This document shows positions 1 to 5,861 of a stretch of 6,215 bases of DNA, one piece after another. The first letter of the stretch is position 1; every line of letters begins with the position of its first letter. The stretch comes from Lutibacter sp. (GTDB lineage: Bacteria; Bacteroidota; Bacteroidia; Flavobacteriales; Flavobacteriaceae). The DNA lies in the NCBI GenBank assembly GCA_030599055.1, contig JAUVOS010000153.1:1-6215 (forward strand). Reading direction: 5' to 3'. A program made the position numbers and the translations under genes. The notes under the pieces are model-generated. The model was not told the origin of the DNA and searched no databases. It saw nothing but the letters and a program-made list of their open reading frames with translations.

Positions 1-1
1 C

Positions 2-181
2 GAAAATATGCACAAAGCTTTTGCCGAAGAGTCGAAAGAACAACTAGTACTCTTACAAGATAAATCTTTGGCTAATGAAAACATTTTTGAACAATTGATA
101 GAAGCTGCCAAAGTCTGTACAATTGGTCAAATCACAGGTGCTTTATTTCAAGTAGGTGGTCAGTATAGACGAAATATGTAG
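2..181 (+). CDS. C-terminal end of a methylmalonyl-CoA mutase-family acyl-CoA mutase (partial, 5' end outside window)
   Basis: An open frame enters from the left edge and stops at TAG 179-181, giving 59 residues. The last ~30 residues contain the segments AAKVCTIGQITGALF and VGGQYRRNM. The GQIT-ALF-VGG-YRRNM ending is, from my knowledge of the family, typical of the C-terminus of adenosylcobalamin-dependent acyl-CoA mutases, especially large single-chain or fused forms (methylmalonyl-CoA mutase / isobutyryl-CoA mutase IcmF type). These enzymes interconvert branched and linear acyl-CoAs, for example (R)-methylmalonyl-CoA and succinyl-CoA, in the cytoplasm. The catalytic barrel and the cobalamin-binding DxHxxG motif would lie upstream and cannot be checked. 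Which mutase subtype it is cannot be decided from the tail. The REP/RAYT cassette begins immediately after the stop. Confidence 0.72.
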   Translation, partial: ENMHKAFAEESKEQLVLLQDKSLANENIFEQLIEAAKVCTIGQITGALFQVGGQYRRNM

Positions 182-240
182 GGCTAGGCTAGGCGGAGTC
201 GAGGCGCGACTTTGAGTCGCACTCCGACTCCACTCAGACT
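182..240 (+). repeat. REP-like palindrome upstream of the RAYT gene (left copy)
   Basis: A GC-rich imperfect palindrome in AT-rich surroundings. GGAGTC 195-200 pairs with GACTCC 226-231 (C225 bulged), GAG 201-203 with CTC 222-224, and GCGACT 206-211 with AGTCGC 215-220 around a TTG loop, making one long hairpin. An alternative hairpin, GAGTCG 214-219 with CGACTC 225-230, is the one shared with the right copy. The 18-mer GAGTCGCACTCCGACTCC (214-231) recurs exactly at 848-865. The hairpin is preceded by two GGCTA copies (182-191). Such palindromes next to a Y1 transposase gene are the substrates of REP-associated transposases. Confidence 0.75.
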
Positions 241-256
241 TCGTAAAAAAAGAAAT

Positions 257-826
257 ATGAATTTTGAAAAAGGACATCTTTATCACATTTTCAATCAAGG
301 AAATAATAGACAAAAGATTTTTTTTAGCAGAGAAAACTATCTGTTCTTTCTGAATAAAGTAAATACTCATTTGCTTCCATATACAGATATTATAGCTTGG
401 TGTTTAATGCCTAATCATTTTCATTTTATGGTATATATTAAACATCTTGAAAAAAAAAGAACTTCTGAATCAAAACCAACTCAAAGCCTAAACCATTCCA
501 TTGGAATTATGTTAGCTTCTTATACAAGAGCAATTAACAAACAACAAAATAAATCAGGTTCTCTTTTTAGACAAAAAACAAAAGCTGAGTGCATTACCTG
601 TTATGACGGAAATACACCTTCTTTTTTTGGTTCAAAAATAAATATTCAACCAGCTAAAAGACAATATCCTCAAGTTTGTTTTGATTATATACATAACAAT
701 CCTTTAAAAGCAAAGTTGGTGAAAAACACACAAGACTGGGAATTTTCATCAGCATCTGATTACGCGAGTATTAGAAATGGAAAACTTATAAACAAAGCAC
801 TTGCAAAAGAGTTTGTTGATTGGTGA
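257..826 (+). CDS. REP-associated tyrosine transposase (RAYT; Y1/HUH, IS200-like TnpA domain)
   Basis: This 189-residue protein has the size of a complete RAYT. An N-terminal GNNR segment (residues 15-18) is followed by the HUH metal-binding motif MPNHFHFMVY (51-60, H54 and H56). The likely nucleophilic tyrosine is Y89 in SYTRAINK. RAYT signatures follow: GSLFRQ (101-106), YIHNNPLKAKLV (144-155) and WEFSSASDYA (161-170). The family cleaves and joins single-stranded DNA at REP hairpins through a 5'-phosphotyrosine intermediate. I chose ATG 257 because the family usually starts with a short lead into HIFNQGN and because the frame upstream of it (alternative TTG at 212) runs through the REP palindrome. 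A purine-rich stretch precedes the ATG. All expected motifs are present with no frameshift, so it may be active. It is flanked by matching palindromes and lacks a cargo gene. Confidence 0.9.
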   Translation: MNFEKGHLYHIFNQGNNRQKIFFSRENYLFFLNKVNTHLLPYTDIIAWCLMPNHFHFMVYIKHLEKKRTSESKPTQSLNHSIGIMLASYTRAINKQQNKSGSLFRQKTKAECITCYDGNTPSFFGSKINIQPAKRQYPQVCFDYIHNNPLKAKLVKNTQDWEFSSASDYASIRNGKLINKALAKEFVDW

Positions 827-841
827 AAGCGAAAGACTAGC

Positions 842-870
842 GAAGGAGAGTCGCACTCCGACTCCTCTTT
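842..870 (+). repeat. REP-like palindrome downstream of the RAYT gene (right copy)
   Basis: A 12-step stem, 842-853 with 859-870, closes over the loop CACTC (854-858). It has one A-C mismatch (847/865) and two G-T wobbles. The core 848-865 is identical to 214-231 in the left copy and has the same orientation, so the RAYT gene sits between two direct copies of its presumed target. The tail CTCTTT could also make this hairpin a weak transcription terminator for the RAYT gene; that role is inference. Confidence 0.72.
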
Positions 871-904
871 CCCAATTTCCATTAAGAAGTCTTGGTAAAA
901 TTAT

Positions 905-912
905 TACTTTTG
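905..912 (+). promoter_or_regulatory. Bacteroidota -7 promoter element for the MscS gene
   Basis: TACTTTTG matches TAnnTTTG exactly and lies 19 bp before the MscS ATG, so transcription would start about 10-15 nt before the gene. I see no good -33 TTTG/TTG at 17-23 bp upstream. The TTGG at 892-895 is too close. AGGAAAA just before the ATG may assist translation. Confidence 0.5.
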
Positions 913-931
913 CAATAATTAATAGGAAAAC

Positions 932-1762
932 ATGAAAGAAACACTAAAAGATTTTAATTATTATTTGGGTTTAGCGCAGGATAGTGTCGTAACCTACGTT
1001 CCTAAAATTTTATTAGGTTTATTAATACTGTGGATTGGCTTTAAATTGATAAAAAAAGTTCCTAGAATTCTCGATAAAGCTCTTGTAAAAGCAGGTTTTT
1101 CAGATTCTTTACGTCCTTTTTTAACCTCTATTATAGTAGTTATCCTAAAAGTGGTTCTATTATTTGCAGTAGCCGGTATTATTGGAATTAACCTTTCAAT
1201 GTTTACTGCTGTAGTGGCAGCTTCTGTTTTTGCTATTGGCTTTGCTTTACAAGGAAGTTTAGGAAATTTTGCATCCGGTTTGATTGTTTTGTCTCTGAAA
1301 CCTTATGAAGTAAATGATTGGATAAGAATAGAAGATAAGTTTGGAAAGGTAGAAGAAATTGGTGTCTTTAACACGATAATTACAACGCCGGGAAATAAAA
1401 CCTTAATTATTCCCAATGGTAAAATTACAAACGATATTGTAACTAATTTTTCTAAAAAAGGAATTATTCGTCTCGAATTAAAAGTGACCATGCCCTATGA
1501 TGAAGACTTTCCAAAAGTAAAAAGTATTATAGAAAATGCACTAGCTCCAATTGAAAAGATATTAAAGGAACCGGTAACCGAAGTAGGTATTGTAAATTTT
1601 GATTCACATTCTATTGAAATAGCTGTTTTACCCTATGCGCTTCCCGATGATTTTTGGGAAGTAACCTATGATTCTTATAAAAATATTAAAAACGCCTTTA
1701 GTGAGCATAGAATTCAGGTGGCTTACTCTGAAGGCGTACAGATGGGTGAAATTGGAAAATAA
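932..1762 (+). CDS. Small-conductance mechanosensitive ion channel, MscS family
   Basis: This 276-residue protein is close to E. coli MscS in length (286). Three membrane segments are visible: TM1 ~22-40, TM2 ~64-85 and the pore-lining TM3 ~89-121. TM3 contains ALQGSLGNFASGLIVL (105-120), the family's hallmark at the helix kink. The cytoplasmic beta domain starts after KPYEVNDWIRI (123-133) and carries IPNGKITNDIVTNFS (160-174), matching the conserved IPNGK...NFS of MscS. An alpha/beta domain follows to the end. The channel opens under membrane tension and releases solutes during hypo-osmotic shock. Anchoring on Q107/G108 as E. coli Q112/G113, the two gate leucines (E. coli L105, L109) correspond to F100 and F104. 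The gene stands alone, with its own -7 element, and converges on the MFS gene across 41 bp that show no clear terminator. Confidence 0.93.
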   Translation: MKETLKDFNYYLGLAQDSVVTYVPKILLGLLILWIGFKLIKKVPRILDKALVKAGFSDSLRPFLTSIIVVILKVVLLFAVAGIIGINLSMFTAVVAASVFAIGFALQGSLGNFASGLIVLSLKPYEVNDWIRIEDKFGKVEEIGVFNTIITTPGNKTLIIPNGKITNDIVTNFSKKGIIRLELKVTMPYDEDFPKVKSIIENALAPIEKILKEPVTEVGIVNFDSHSIEIAVLPYALPDDFWEVTYDSYKNIKNAFSEHRIQVAYSEGVQMGEIGK

Positions 1763-1803
1763 CTCATATTCATAACGATATACAATTAAACACAAACCCT
1801 AAG

Positions 1804-3015
1804 CTATTCTCTTTTTTGATTTTTTTTTAATTGGAAGAACAAAACATTTCCAATTAGCATTAAAAAAGCCATTACGAACCAAGTAGTAGAAAACCCGAAT
1901 TGTTTAGAGAGTTGCATTCCTAAATTAGGACCTATAATAATACCCAAAGAAAAAGTCAAGGTATATAATGCCATATAATCTCCTTTTTTACCTCTATTTG
2001 ACCGATTTAATGCATAAGTATTAGTAAAAGGAAAGATTATCATTTCTCCTATCGATAAGAAAAGCATTCCAAGAATAGGAATCACTATATGGTTTGAAAA
2101 GGGTAAGACTACAAAACTTAAAACAAAAAACCATCCTCCAAAAATGATTATTCGTATGATTCGATACTTTCTTTTTTCTAAATAATGTACTAATGGCATT
2201 TCAAAAAGAACAATTAAAAAGGCATTTCCGGCCAATAATAAACCAATTTCTTTTTCAGACATCAAAATTATTTTATCATAATATAAAGGTAGTGTCCCGA
2301 AGAATTGCATAAAAGCAACGGCCATTATTAAAATCGCTAAACAAAACAATAGGTATTGGTAATCTTTATAAGGAGAAAGAGATTTTACAGTTGACAGTTC
2401 AATAGTCGAGTTTATATCACGCTGACTTTTCTTTTTTTCTTTCAATAAAACCCAGATAAGCAATGCAGCAATAATACAGGTTAAACCATCTATCCAAAAA
2501 AGACTTTTATAGCTGTAATAAGCGATTATAAGCCCTCCGACAGCAGGACCAACTGAAAATCCTAGATTAATAGCTAAACGTATCAAGGTTACAGATCGTG
2601 TTTTATTCTTATCGTTACTATAGGCATCCATTGCCACCCAAATCGCAGGCCGAAATAAATCTGCAACTGCACTCAAAATGAATATTCCAAAAACGAATTG
2701 CCAAAAACTAAACAAGATTTGTAATCCGATAAACAAGAACCCCGTCAAAAACAGGCTACTGAACATCACTTTAAAAAAACCATATTTATCGGTTAATTTA
2801 CCGCCAGTAAAAGTTCCAACAGCAGAACCCAGACCAAAAGCTGTCATAATCCATCCTACTTGTGGCAAAGTCAAACCTAAAGATTTAGTCAAATAGAGAG
2901 ATAAAAATGGAATAACCATAGCACCTGCCCTATTTATTAGTGTAATAAGTGCTAAATACCAAATGCTTAATGAAAGTCCTTTGTAAGGTTTTACTATGTT
3001 ATTTAGTATTGTCAA
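1804..3015 (-). CDS. Major facilitator superfamily transporter (DHA1-like, multidrug-efflux type)
   Basis: This 403-residue protein has the usual length and hydrophobicity for 12 transmembrane helices. The loop between helices 2 and 3 carries motif A, GGKLTDKYGFFKV (71-83). Helix 5 carries a motif C-like GFSVGPAVGG (152-161), which is characteristic of drug:H+ antiporters, and the second half has the related GIIIGPNLG (358-366). A charged central loop around residues 192-220 separates the halves. The overall pattern resembles the MdtG/MdtH/YdhC group of the DHA1 family in the inner membrane. Substrate cannot be told from sequence. The ATG at 3013-3015 is the first start and precedes helix 1 suitably. 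The 90-bp gap to the divergent DUF1684 gene holds a one-mismatch -7 element for this gene (TACTTTTA, 3042-3035). Confidence 0.9.
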   Translation of the reverse strand: MTILNNIVKPYKGLSLSIWYLALITLINRAGAMVIPFLSLYLTKSLGLTLPQVGWIMTAFGLGSAVGTFTGGKLTDKYGFFKVMFSSLFLTGFLFIGLQILFSFWQFVFGIFILSAVADLFRPAIWVAMDAYSNDKNKTRSVTLIRLAINLGFSVGPAVGGLIIAYYSYKSLFWIDGLTCIIAALLIWVLLKEKKKSQRDINSTIELSTVKSLSPYKDYQYLLFCLAILIMAVAFMQFFGTLPLYYDKIILMSEKEIGLLLAGNAFLIVLFEMPLVHYLEKRKYRIIRIIIFGGWFFVLSFVVLPFSNHIVIPILGMLFLSIGEMIIFPFTNTYALNRSNRGKKGDYMALYTLTFSLGIIIGPNLGMQLSKQFGFSTTWFVMAFLMLIGNVLFFQLKKNQKRE

Positions 3016-3075
3016 GGTAAAAAATGTTAATTTGTAAAAGTAGTTAAATAGTGGGCATATTTATTCACTTATCTG

Positions 3076-3083
3076 TATTTTTG
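3076..3083 (+). promoter_or_regulatory. Bacteroidota -7 promoter element for the DUF1684 lipoprotein gene
   Basis: TATTTTTG matches TAnnTTTG exactly and lies 22 bp before the ATG at 3106. No TTG/TTTG is found at the usual -33 spacing. The assignment therefore rests on the -7 match and its distance from the gene. Confidence 0.45.
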
Positions 3084-3105
3084 GAAATCTAAATATATAT
3101 AACCT

Positions 3106-3726
3106 ATGAGATTCCTAGTTTTTATTTTTGTATTATTTTCTTTTATTGCTTGTTCAGAAAAGAGTTTAACCAAAGAACAACAAGCTTGGCTTGAATCTGC
3201 CAAGGAAGCGCAATACAAACTCAATATACAATATGCCGATAAGGAAGAGTCACCATTAACAGACAAAGATTTTAAAACATTCCGAAGTTTAGACTTTTTT
3301 CCAATTGACGTAAAATATATAGTAAAAGCTGATTTTGAAAAGAATGAATTTCCAGTGCCTTTTGAAATGGAAACTACTACAAATAGAAGACCTATTTATC
3401 AAAAATATGGCACCTTACATTTTGAAATGGATGGTATAAAATGTGAACTTCCTGTTTATCAGAATATGTCACTCGATATCCCAGAGGAATACAAAAACCA
3501 CATATTCTTGCCTTTTACAGACTTAACCACGGGAAAAGAGTCGTATGGAGGCGGTAGATTTATAGATTTAGAACTGCCTTTTGAATCTGAAGTTCTTATA
3601 GATTTTAACAGTGCTTATAATCCGTATTGCGCTTATAATCACAAGTATTCTTGTGCAATTCCGCCAGAGGAAAATAATTTAAAAGTTGCGATTAAAGCCG
3701 GTGTAAAAGCACCGCTTGCTCATTAG
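3106..3726 (+). CDS. DUF1684 family lipoprotein, function unknown
   Basis: This 206-residue protein has a hydrophobic signal peptide ending in FIAC (13-16), a loose Bacteroidota lipobox, so C16 is the likely lipidated residue. The mature part matches the DUF1684 pattern: FKTFRSLDFFPID (56-68), METTTNRRPIYQKYGTLHF (88-106), FLPFTDLTTGKESYGGGRF (134-152) and the strongest block, DFNSAYNPYCAYNHKYSC (166-183), followed by IPPEENNL. From family knowledge, DUF1684 proteins occur widely in Bacteroidota and Actinobacteria without an assigned reaction. The conserved Asn/Tyr/Cys-rich block (C175, C183) may form a binding site or disulfide in the periplasm, which is inference. It is a single-gene unit, divergent from the MFS gene, and its stop lies 10 bp from the convergent crcB stop. 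Confidence 0.88.
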   Translation: MRFLVFIFVLFSFIACSEKSLTKEQQAWLESAKEAQYKLNIQYADKEESPLTDKDFKTFRSLDFFPIDVKYIVKADFEKNEFPVPFEMETTTNRRPIYQKYGTLHFEMDGIKCELPVYQNMSLDIPEEYKNHIFLPFTDLTTGKESYGGGRFIDLELPFESEVLIDFNSAYNPYCAYNHKYSCAIPPEENNLKVAIKAGVKAPLAH

Positions 3727-3736
3727 TTGAAGTTTT

Positions 3737-4108
3737 CTATATAAATTTTCCCCATATAAAACCAAGAAATACTGCCAAAAACCCTAGTACAAGGGATAGA
3801 AGTGTATAGCCTAAAAATCTAAAATATTGTTCGTTTATTAGAAACTGCAAATTTTCATACATAAAGGACGAGTAGGTTGTAAAGCCTCCAAAAACACCGA
3901 TGATTACCAATGCAATTTGACTTTCAGATAATATATGATTGACTGATTTTAGGTGATATCCCATGGCCAAGCCAATTAATAAACTTCCGATAACATTTAC
4001 GGTTAGAGTTCCGTAAGGTATGTTTTCGTGATTTAGCTTAAGACCGACTAGGTAGCGTAAAACACTGCCTATTCCACCACCGATAAAGACTAAAAAAATG
4101 TGTTGCAT
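3737..4108 (-). CDS. crcB: Fluoride ion channel CrcB/FluC
   Basis: This 123-residue protein with four predicted membrane helices has the normal size for one subunit of a dual-topology FluC dimer. Visible motifs are GGGIGSVLRY (10-19), PYGTLTVNVIGS (31-42, with the conserved Asn at 38) and GVFGGFTTYSSFMYE (71-85), the helix-3 break that binds the structural Na+ and contributes to the fluoride pathway. The channel lets F- leave the cytoplasm. In the usual TTFSxF segment the first Phe of the Phe box is Tyr (Y79), while F82 is kept. ATG 4106-4108 is chosen because the open frame upstream, up to a stop at 4175-4177, is a 9-bp tandem repeat with no ATG, GTG or TTG. It is the last gene of a minus-strand series behind the DoxX-like gene, 164 bp away. 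I see no fluoride riboswitch in that gap. Confidence 0.94.
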   Translation of the reverse strand: MQHIFLVFIGGGIGSVLRYLVGLKLNHENIPYGTLTVNVIGSLLIGLAMGYHLKSVNHILSESQIALVIIGVFGGFTTYSSFMYENLQFLINEQYFRFLGYTLLSLVLGFLAVFLGFIWGKFI

Positions 4109-4111
4109 GTT

Positions 4112-4156
4112 GTTGTTTCTGTTGCTGCTATTGCTTCTGTTGCTTCTGTTGCTACA
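4112..4156. repeat. 9-bp tandem repeat in the crcB leader (five imperfect copies)
   Basis: Consecutive 9-mers on the + strand are GTTGTTTCT, GTTGCTGCT, ATTGCTTCT, GTTGCTTCT and GTTGCTACA. On the transcribed strand they read as a purine/A-rich AGAAGCAAC series ending 3 nt before the crcB start codon. Being a multiple of three, the array keeps a frame open, but no start codon lies in it. As RNA it would be nearly unstructured, which could favour initiation; that is inference. Confidence 0.75.
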
Positions 4157-4182
4157 ATGAATGATGCAATTTATCTAAAGCT

Positions 4183-4280
4183 CACAGCCTACAGCCCATC
4201 GCTCACTGCCCATCGCTCACTGCCCATCGCTCACTGCCCATCGCTCACTGCCCATCGCTCACTGCCCATAAATCACTGTT
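4183..4280. repeat. 14-bp GC-rich tandem repeat (5 perfect copies plus degenerate edges)
   Basis: CATCGCTCACTGCC is repeated five times without a change: 4197-4210, 4211-4224, 4225-4238, 4239-4252 and 4253-4266. Degenerate units flank it: CACAGCC and TACAGCC (4183-4196) on the left and a decayed copy (4267-4280) on the right. Each 14-mer is itself two related heptamers, CATCGCT and CACTGCC. The unit is 9/14 G+C in an AT-rich region. The stop codon and last codons of the DoxX-like gene (4273-4280) fall in the decayed copy. There are no spacers, so it is not a CRISPR array. Confidence 0.92.
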
Positions 4281-5274
4281 TCAATTTCACTTTATCCAAA
4301 TCTGTCCAGTTCCATTTTCCTGTTACGACGCCTTTTTCTAAAGTCATAATACCTGGATTGGCTCGTATTATTGTTTTTAATGTTGTTTCATCGCAATATA
4401 ACATATCAAATGGCAACTCGTATTTTTCTTTCATTGTATTAAAATCATCTACAGAAGAAGCTGATAAAGTATAGACTAAGTATCCATTTTTTATTGCCTT
4501 TTCCGCAATGGGTTTTATACTTTTAAAAGCCTTTAAATTTGCTTTATAAAGGTCGTAAGTTAATATAAGAAGTGCTTTATCTGCTTCAAGGATGGTTTCT
4601 GTGAGATCATCTGTGTCGTTTTCTAGAATGAAATCGTGAATTGGAGGGAAATCTTTTCCTTCGACATACTTCATTCCCTCAGGGATACTTTTTCCTATAG
4701 CATAAGGTCTAAAATCGATTATTGGAAGATGTTGTAAGACATAATAACTGATAAACAATCCACCTACCAATGAAATAAAAGGAATCCAATTTGATAGTGT
4801 TTTTCCAAACCACGGTTTTATCTGTTTTATATTGAGAAGGAGAAATATAACCAGGGCTCCAAAGAAAATATTCTTATAAAAAGTAGCCCAGGCACTTAGT
4901 GTTATCGCATCGCCAAAACAACCACAATCGGCAACTTTATCGTAATAAGCAGAATACCATGTTAAAAATAAAAACACGAACATAAGTAAAGCGGTGCCCC
5001 AAACCGTTAGTTTGGGTTTAAAACCTACTAAAAGCATAATACCAAGTAACAACTCTATTAAAATTAATAGTATTGAAAAGGGTAAAATATATGGGATTAA
5101 AAAAGGAATATTTAAAACATCTTCGCTAAAATACTCTTCAAATTTGATAGCAGTACCGATTGGGTCAATCAATTTTACAAAGCCGGAAAAGATGAATGTA
5201 ATTGCTACAATTACGCGGGCTATATGGGTAATGGGTTTAAAGTTCAAGGTTTTGGGTTTAAAGTTTATATTCAC
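4273..5274 (-). CDS. DoxX/MauE-like membrane protein with thioredoxin-like C-terminal domain (BT_3928 family)
   Basis: This 333-residue protein has an N-terminal four-to-five helix DoxX/MauE-type membrane domain: helices near 18-37, 58-84, 91-110, 133-150 and 160-180. It includes FSGFVKLIDPIG (29-40) and the paired-cysteine motif CGCFGD (117-122). Residues ~185-333 look like a thioredoxin fold (KALLILTYDLY, 233-243; a probable cis-proline in NPGIMTLEKG, 306-315) but lack a CxxC. MauE-like membrane proteins support disulfide or redox chemistry outside the cytoplasm; the role here is unproven. No ATG is available near the expected start. GTG 5272-5274 gives this length and TTG 5245-5247 gives a form nine residues shorter. 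Residues 1-17 are encoded by a 7-bp-periodic repeat, while the conserved part begins around THIARV (16-21). It overlaps the DUF1599 gene by 17 bp and is probably cotranscribed with it. Confidence 0.85.
   Translation of the reverse strand: MNINFKPKTLNFKPITHIARVIVAITFIFSGFVKLIDPIGTAIKFEEYFSEDVLNIPFLIPYILPFSILLILIELLLGIMLLVGFKPKLTVWGTALLMFVFLFLTWYSAYYDKVADCGCFGDAITLSAWATFYKNIFFGALVIFLLLNIKQIKPWFGKTLSNWIPFISLVGGLFISYYVLQHLPIIDFRPYAIGKSIPEGMKYVEGKDFPPIHDFILENDTDDLTETILEADKALLILTYDLYKANLKAFKSIKPIAEKAIKNGYLVYTLSASSVDDFNTMKEKYELPFDMLYCDETTLKTIIRANPGIMTLEKGVVTGKWNWTDLDKVKLKQ
5224..5265. repeat. 21-bp (3 x 7) tandem repeat spanning the DUF1599/DoxX gene overlap
   Basis: Read on the minus strand from 5265 to 5224 the heptamers are AACTTTA, AACCCAA, AACCTTG, AACTTTA, AACCCAT and TACCCAT. 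The first 13 bases of the two 21-bp units are identical. The DUF1599 stop codon (5258-5260) lies in the first unit. In the DoxX-like frame the units encode NFKPKTL and NFKPITH, so the repeat has become coding sequence. Confidence 0.78.
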
Positions 5275-5815
5275 GATTTGCTTCTTCTATTAGTATTAAA
5301 GCAAAAATGGCATAATTGATCATGTCTTGGTAATTGGCGTCAATTCCTTCAGAAACCAGTGTTTTTCCTTCATTGTCTTCTATTTGTTTAACACGTAACA
5401 ATTTCTGCAATATTAAATCGGTTAAAGAGCTCACACGCATATCACGCCAAGCTTCACCATAATCATGATTTTTATTTTCCATTAAGCTTTTGGTTTCAGC
5501 AATATGTTTGTCATATAACTTTAAAGCTTGTTTTGTAGATAAATCAGGATTTTCAACTACTCCTTTTTCCAACTGAATTAAGGCCATAATTGAATAATTG
5601 ATAATTCCGACAAACTCAGGAATTTCATCTTCATCGACTTTTCGCACTTCATTTTCTTGCATCATTCGTATGCGTTGTGCTTTGATAAATATTTGATCTG
5701 TTAATGATGGCAGTCGTAAAATACGCCACGCGCTACCATAATCAGACATTTTTTTTTCAAAAAGTGCTCGGCATCGTGAAATAACAGTATCGTATTGTTT
5801 TGATGTTTTCTGCAT
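5258..5815 (-). CDS. DUF1599 protein with two tandem copies of the domain
   Basis: This 185-residue protein is built from an internal duplication. Copy 1 has DYGSAWR (25-31), SLTDQI (37-42) and NYSIMALIQLE (73-83). Copy 2 has DYGEAWR (118-124), SLTDLI (130-135) and NYAIFALILIE (167-177). Both are predicted to be mainly helical, with a conserved Lys/Arg-rich segment after SLTD (IKAQRIR; LQKLLRV). This is the DUF1599 family, which to my recollection Pfam also calls a nucleotide-modification-associated domain; no reaction is established, and the protein is probably cytoplasmic. ATG 5813-5815 is the first plausible start. It is the first gene of the minus-strand series and its end overlaps the DoxX-like gene. 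The adjacency of DUF1599 and this DoxX type recurs in Bacteroidota, to my knowledge. A one-mismatch -7 element (TATCTTTT, 5859-5852) lies upstream. Confidence 0.88.
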   Translation of the reverse strand: MQKTSKQYDTVISRCRALFEKKMSDYGSAWRILRLPSLTDQIFIKAQRIRMMQENEVRKVDEDEIPEFVGIINYSIMALIQLEKGVVENPDLSTKQALKLYDKHIAETKSLMENKNHDYGEAWRDMRVSSLTDLILQKLLRVKQIEDNEGKTLVSEGIDANYQDMINYAIFALILIEEANREYKL

Positions 5816-5861
5816 ATCAGTTTACATGAATTCGGGCGTAAATTTCGGGAAAAAAGATAAG

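Noticed and set aside
212..256. Upstream TTG start extending the RAYT protein by 15 residues
   Set aside because: The extension reads through the REP palindrome and gives a basic, low-complexity lead. ATG 257 fits the family start.
143..370. Minus-strand frame across the left REP and RAYT start
   Set aside because: It is antisense to a clear RAYT gene, covers the palindrome, and its product has no recognisable domain.
1763..1803. Bidirectional terminator between the convergent mscS and MFS genes
   Set aside because: No GC-bearing hairpin with a T-tract is present in the 41-bp gap.
2387..2400. Two ACAGTTG-like heptamers inside the MFS gene as a third 7-bp repeat
   Set aside because: Only 14 bp with one mismatch, in a variable cytoplasmic loop. 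Chance is an adequate explanation.
4197..4266. CRISPR array
   Set aside because: The 14-bp units abut directly with no spacers, and no cas genes are present.
4109..4272. Fluoride (crcB-motif) riboswitch before crcB
   Set aside because: On either strand I see only tandem repeats and a short AT-rich stretch, with no pseudoknot-like core of that riboswitch.
4100..4474. Open frame on the + strand through the tandem repeats and the DoxX-like C-terminus
   Set aside because: It is antisense to crcB's start and to a well-supported gene. Its product is repeat-encoded serine/histidine-rich sequence with no recognisable domain.
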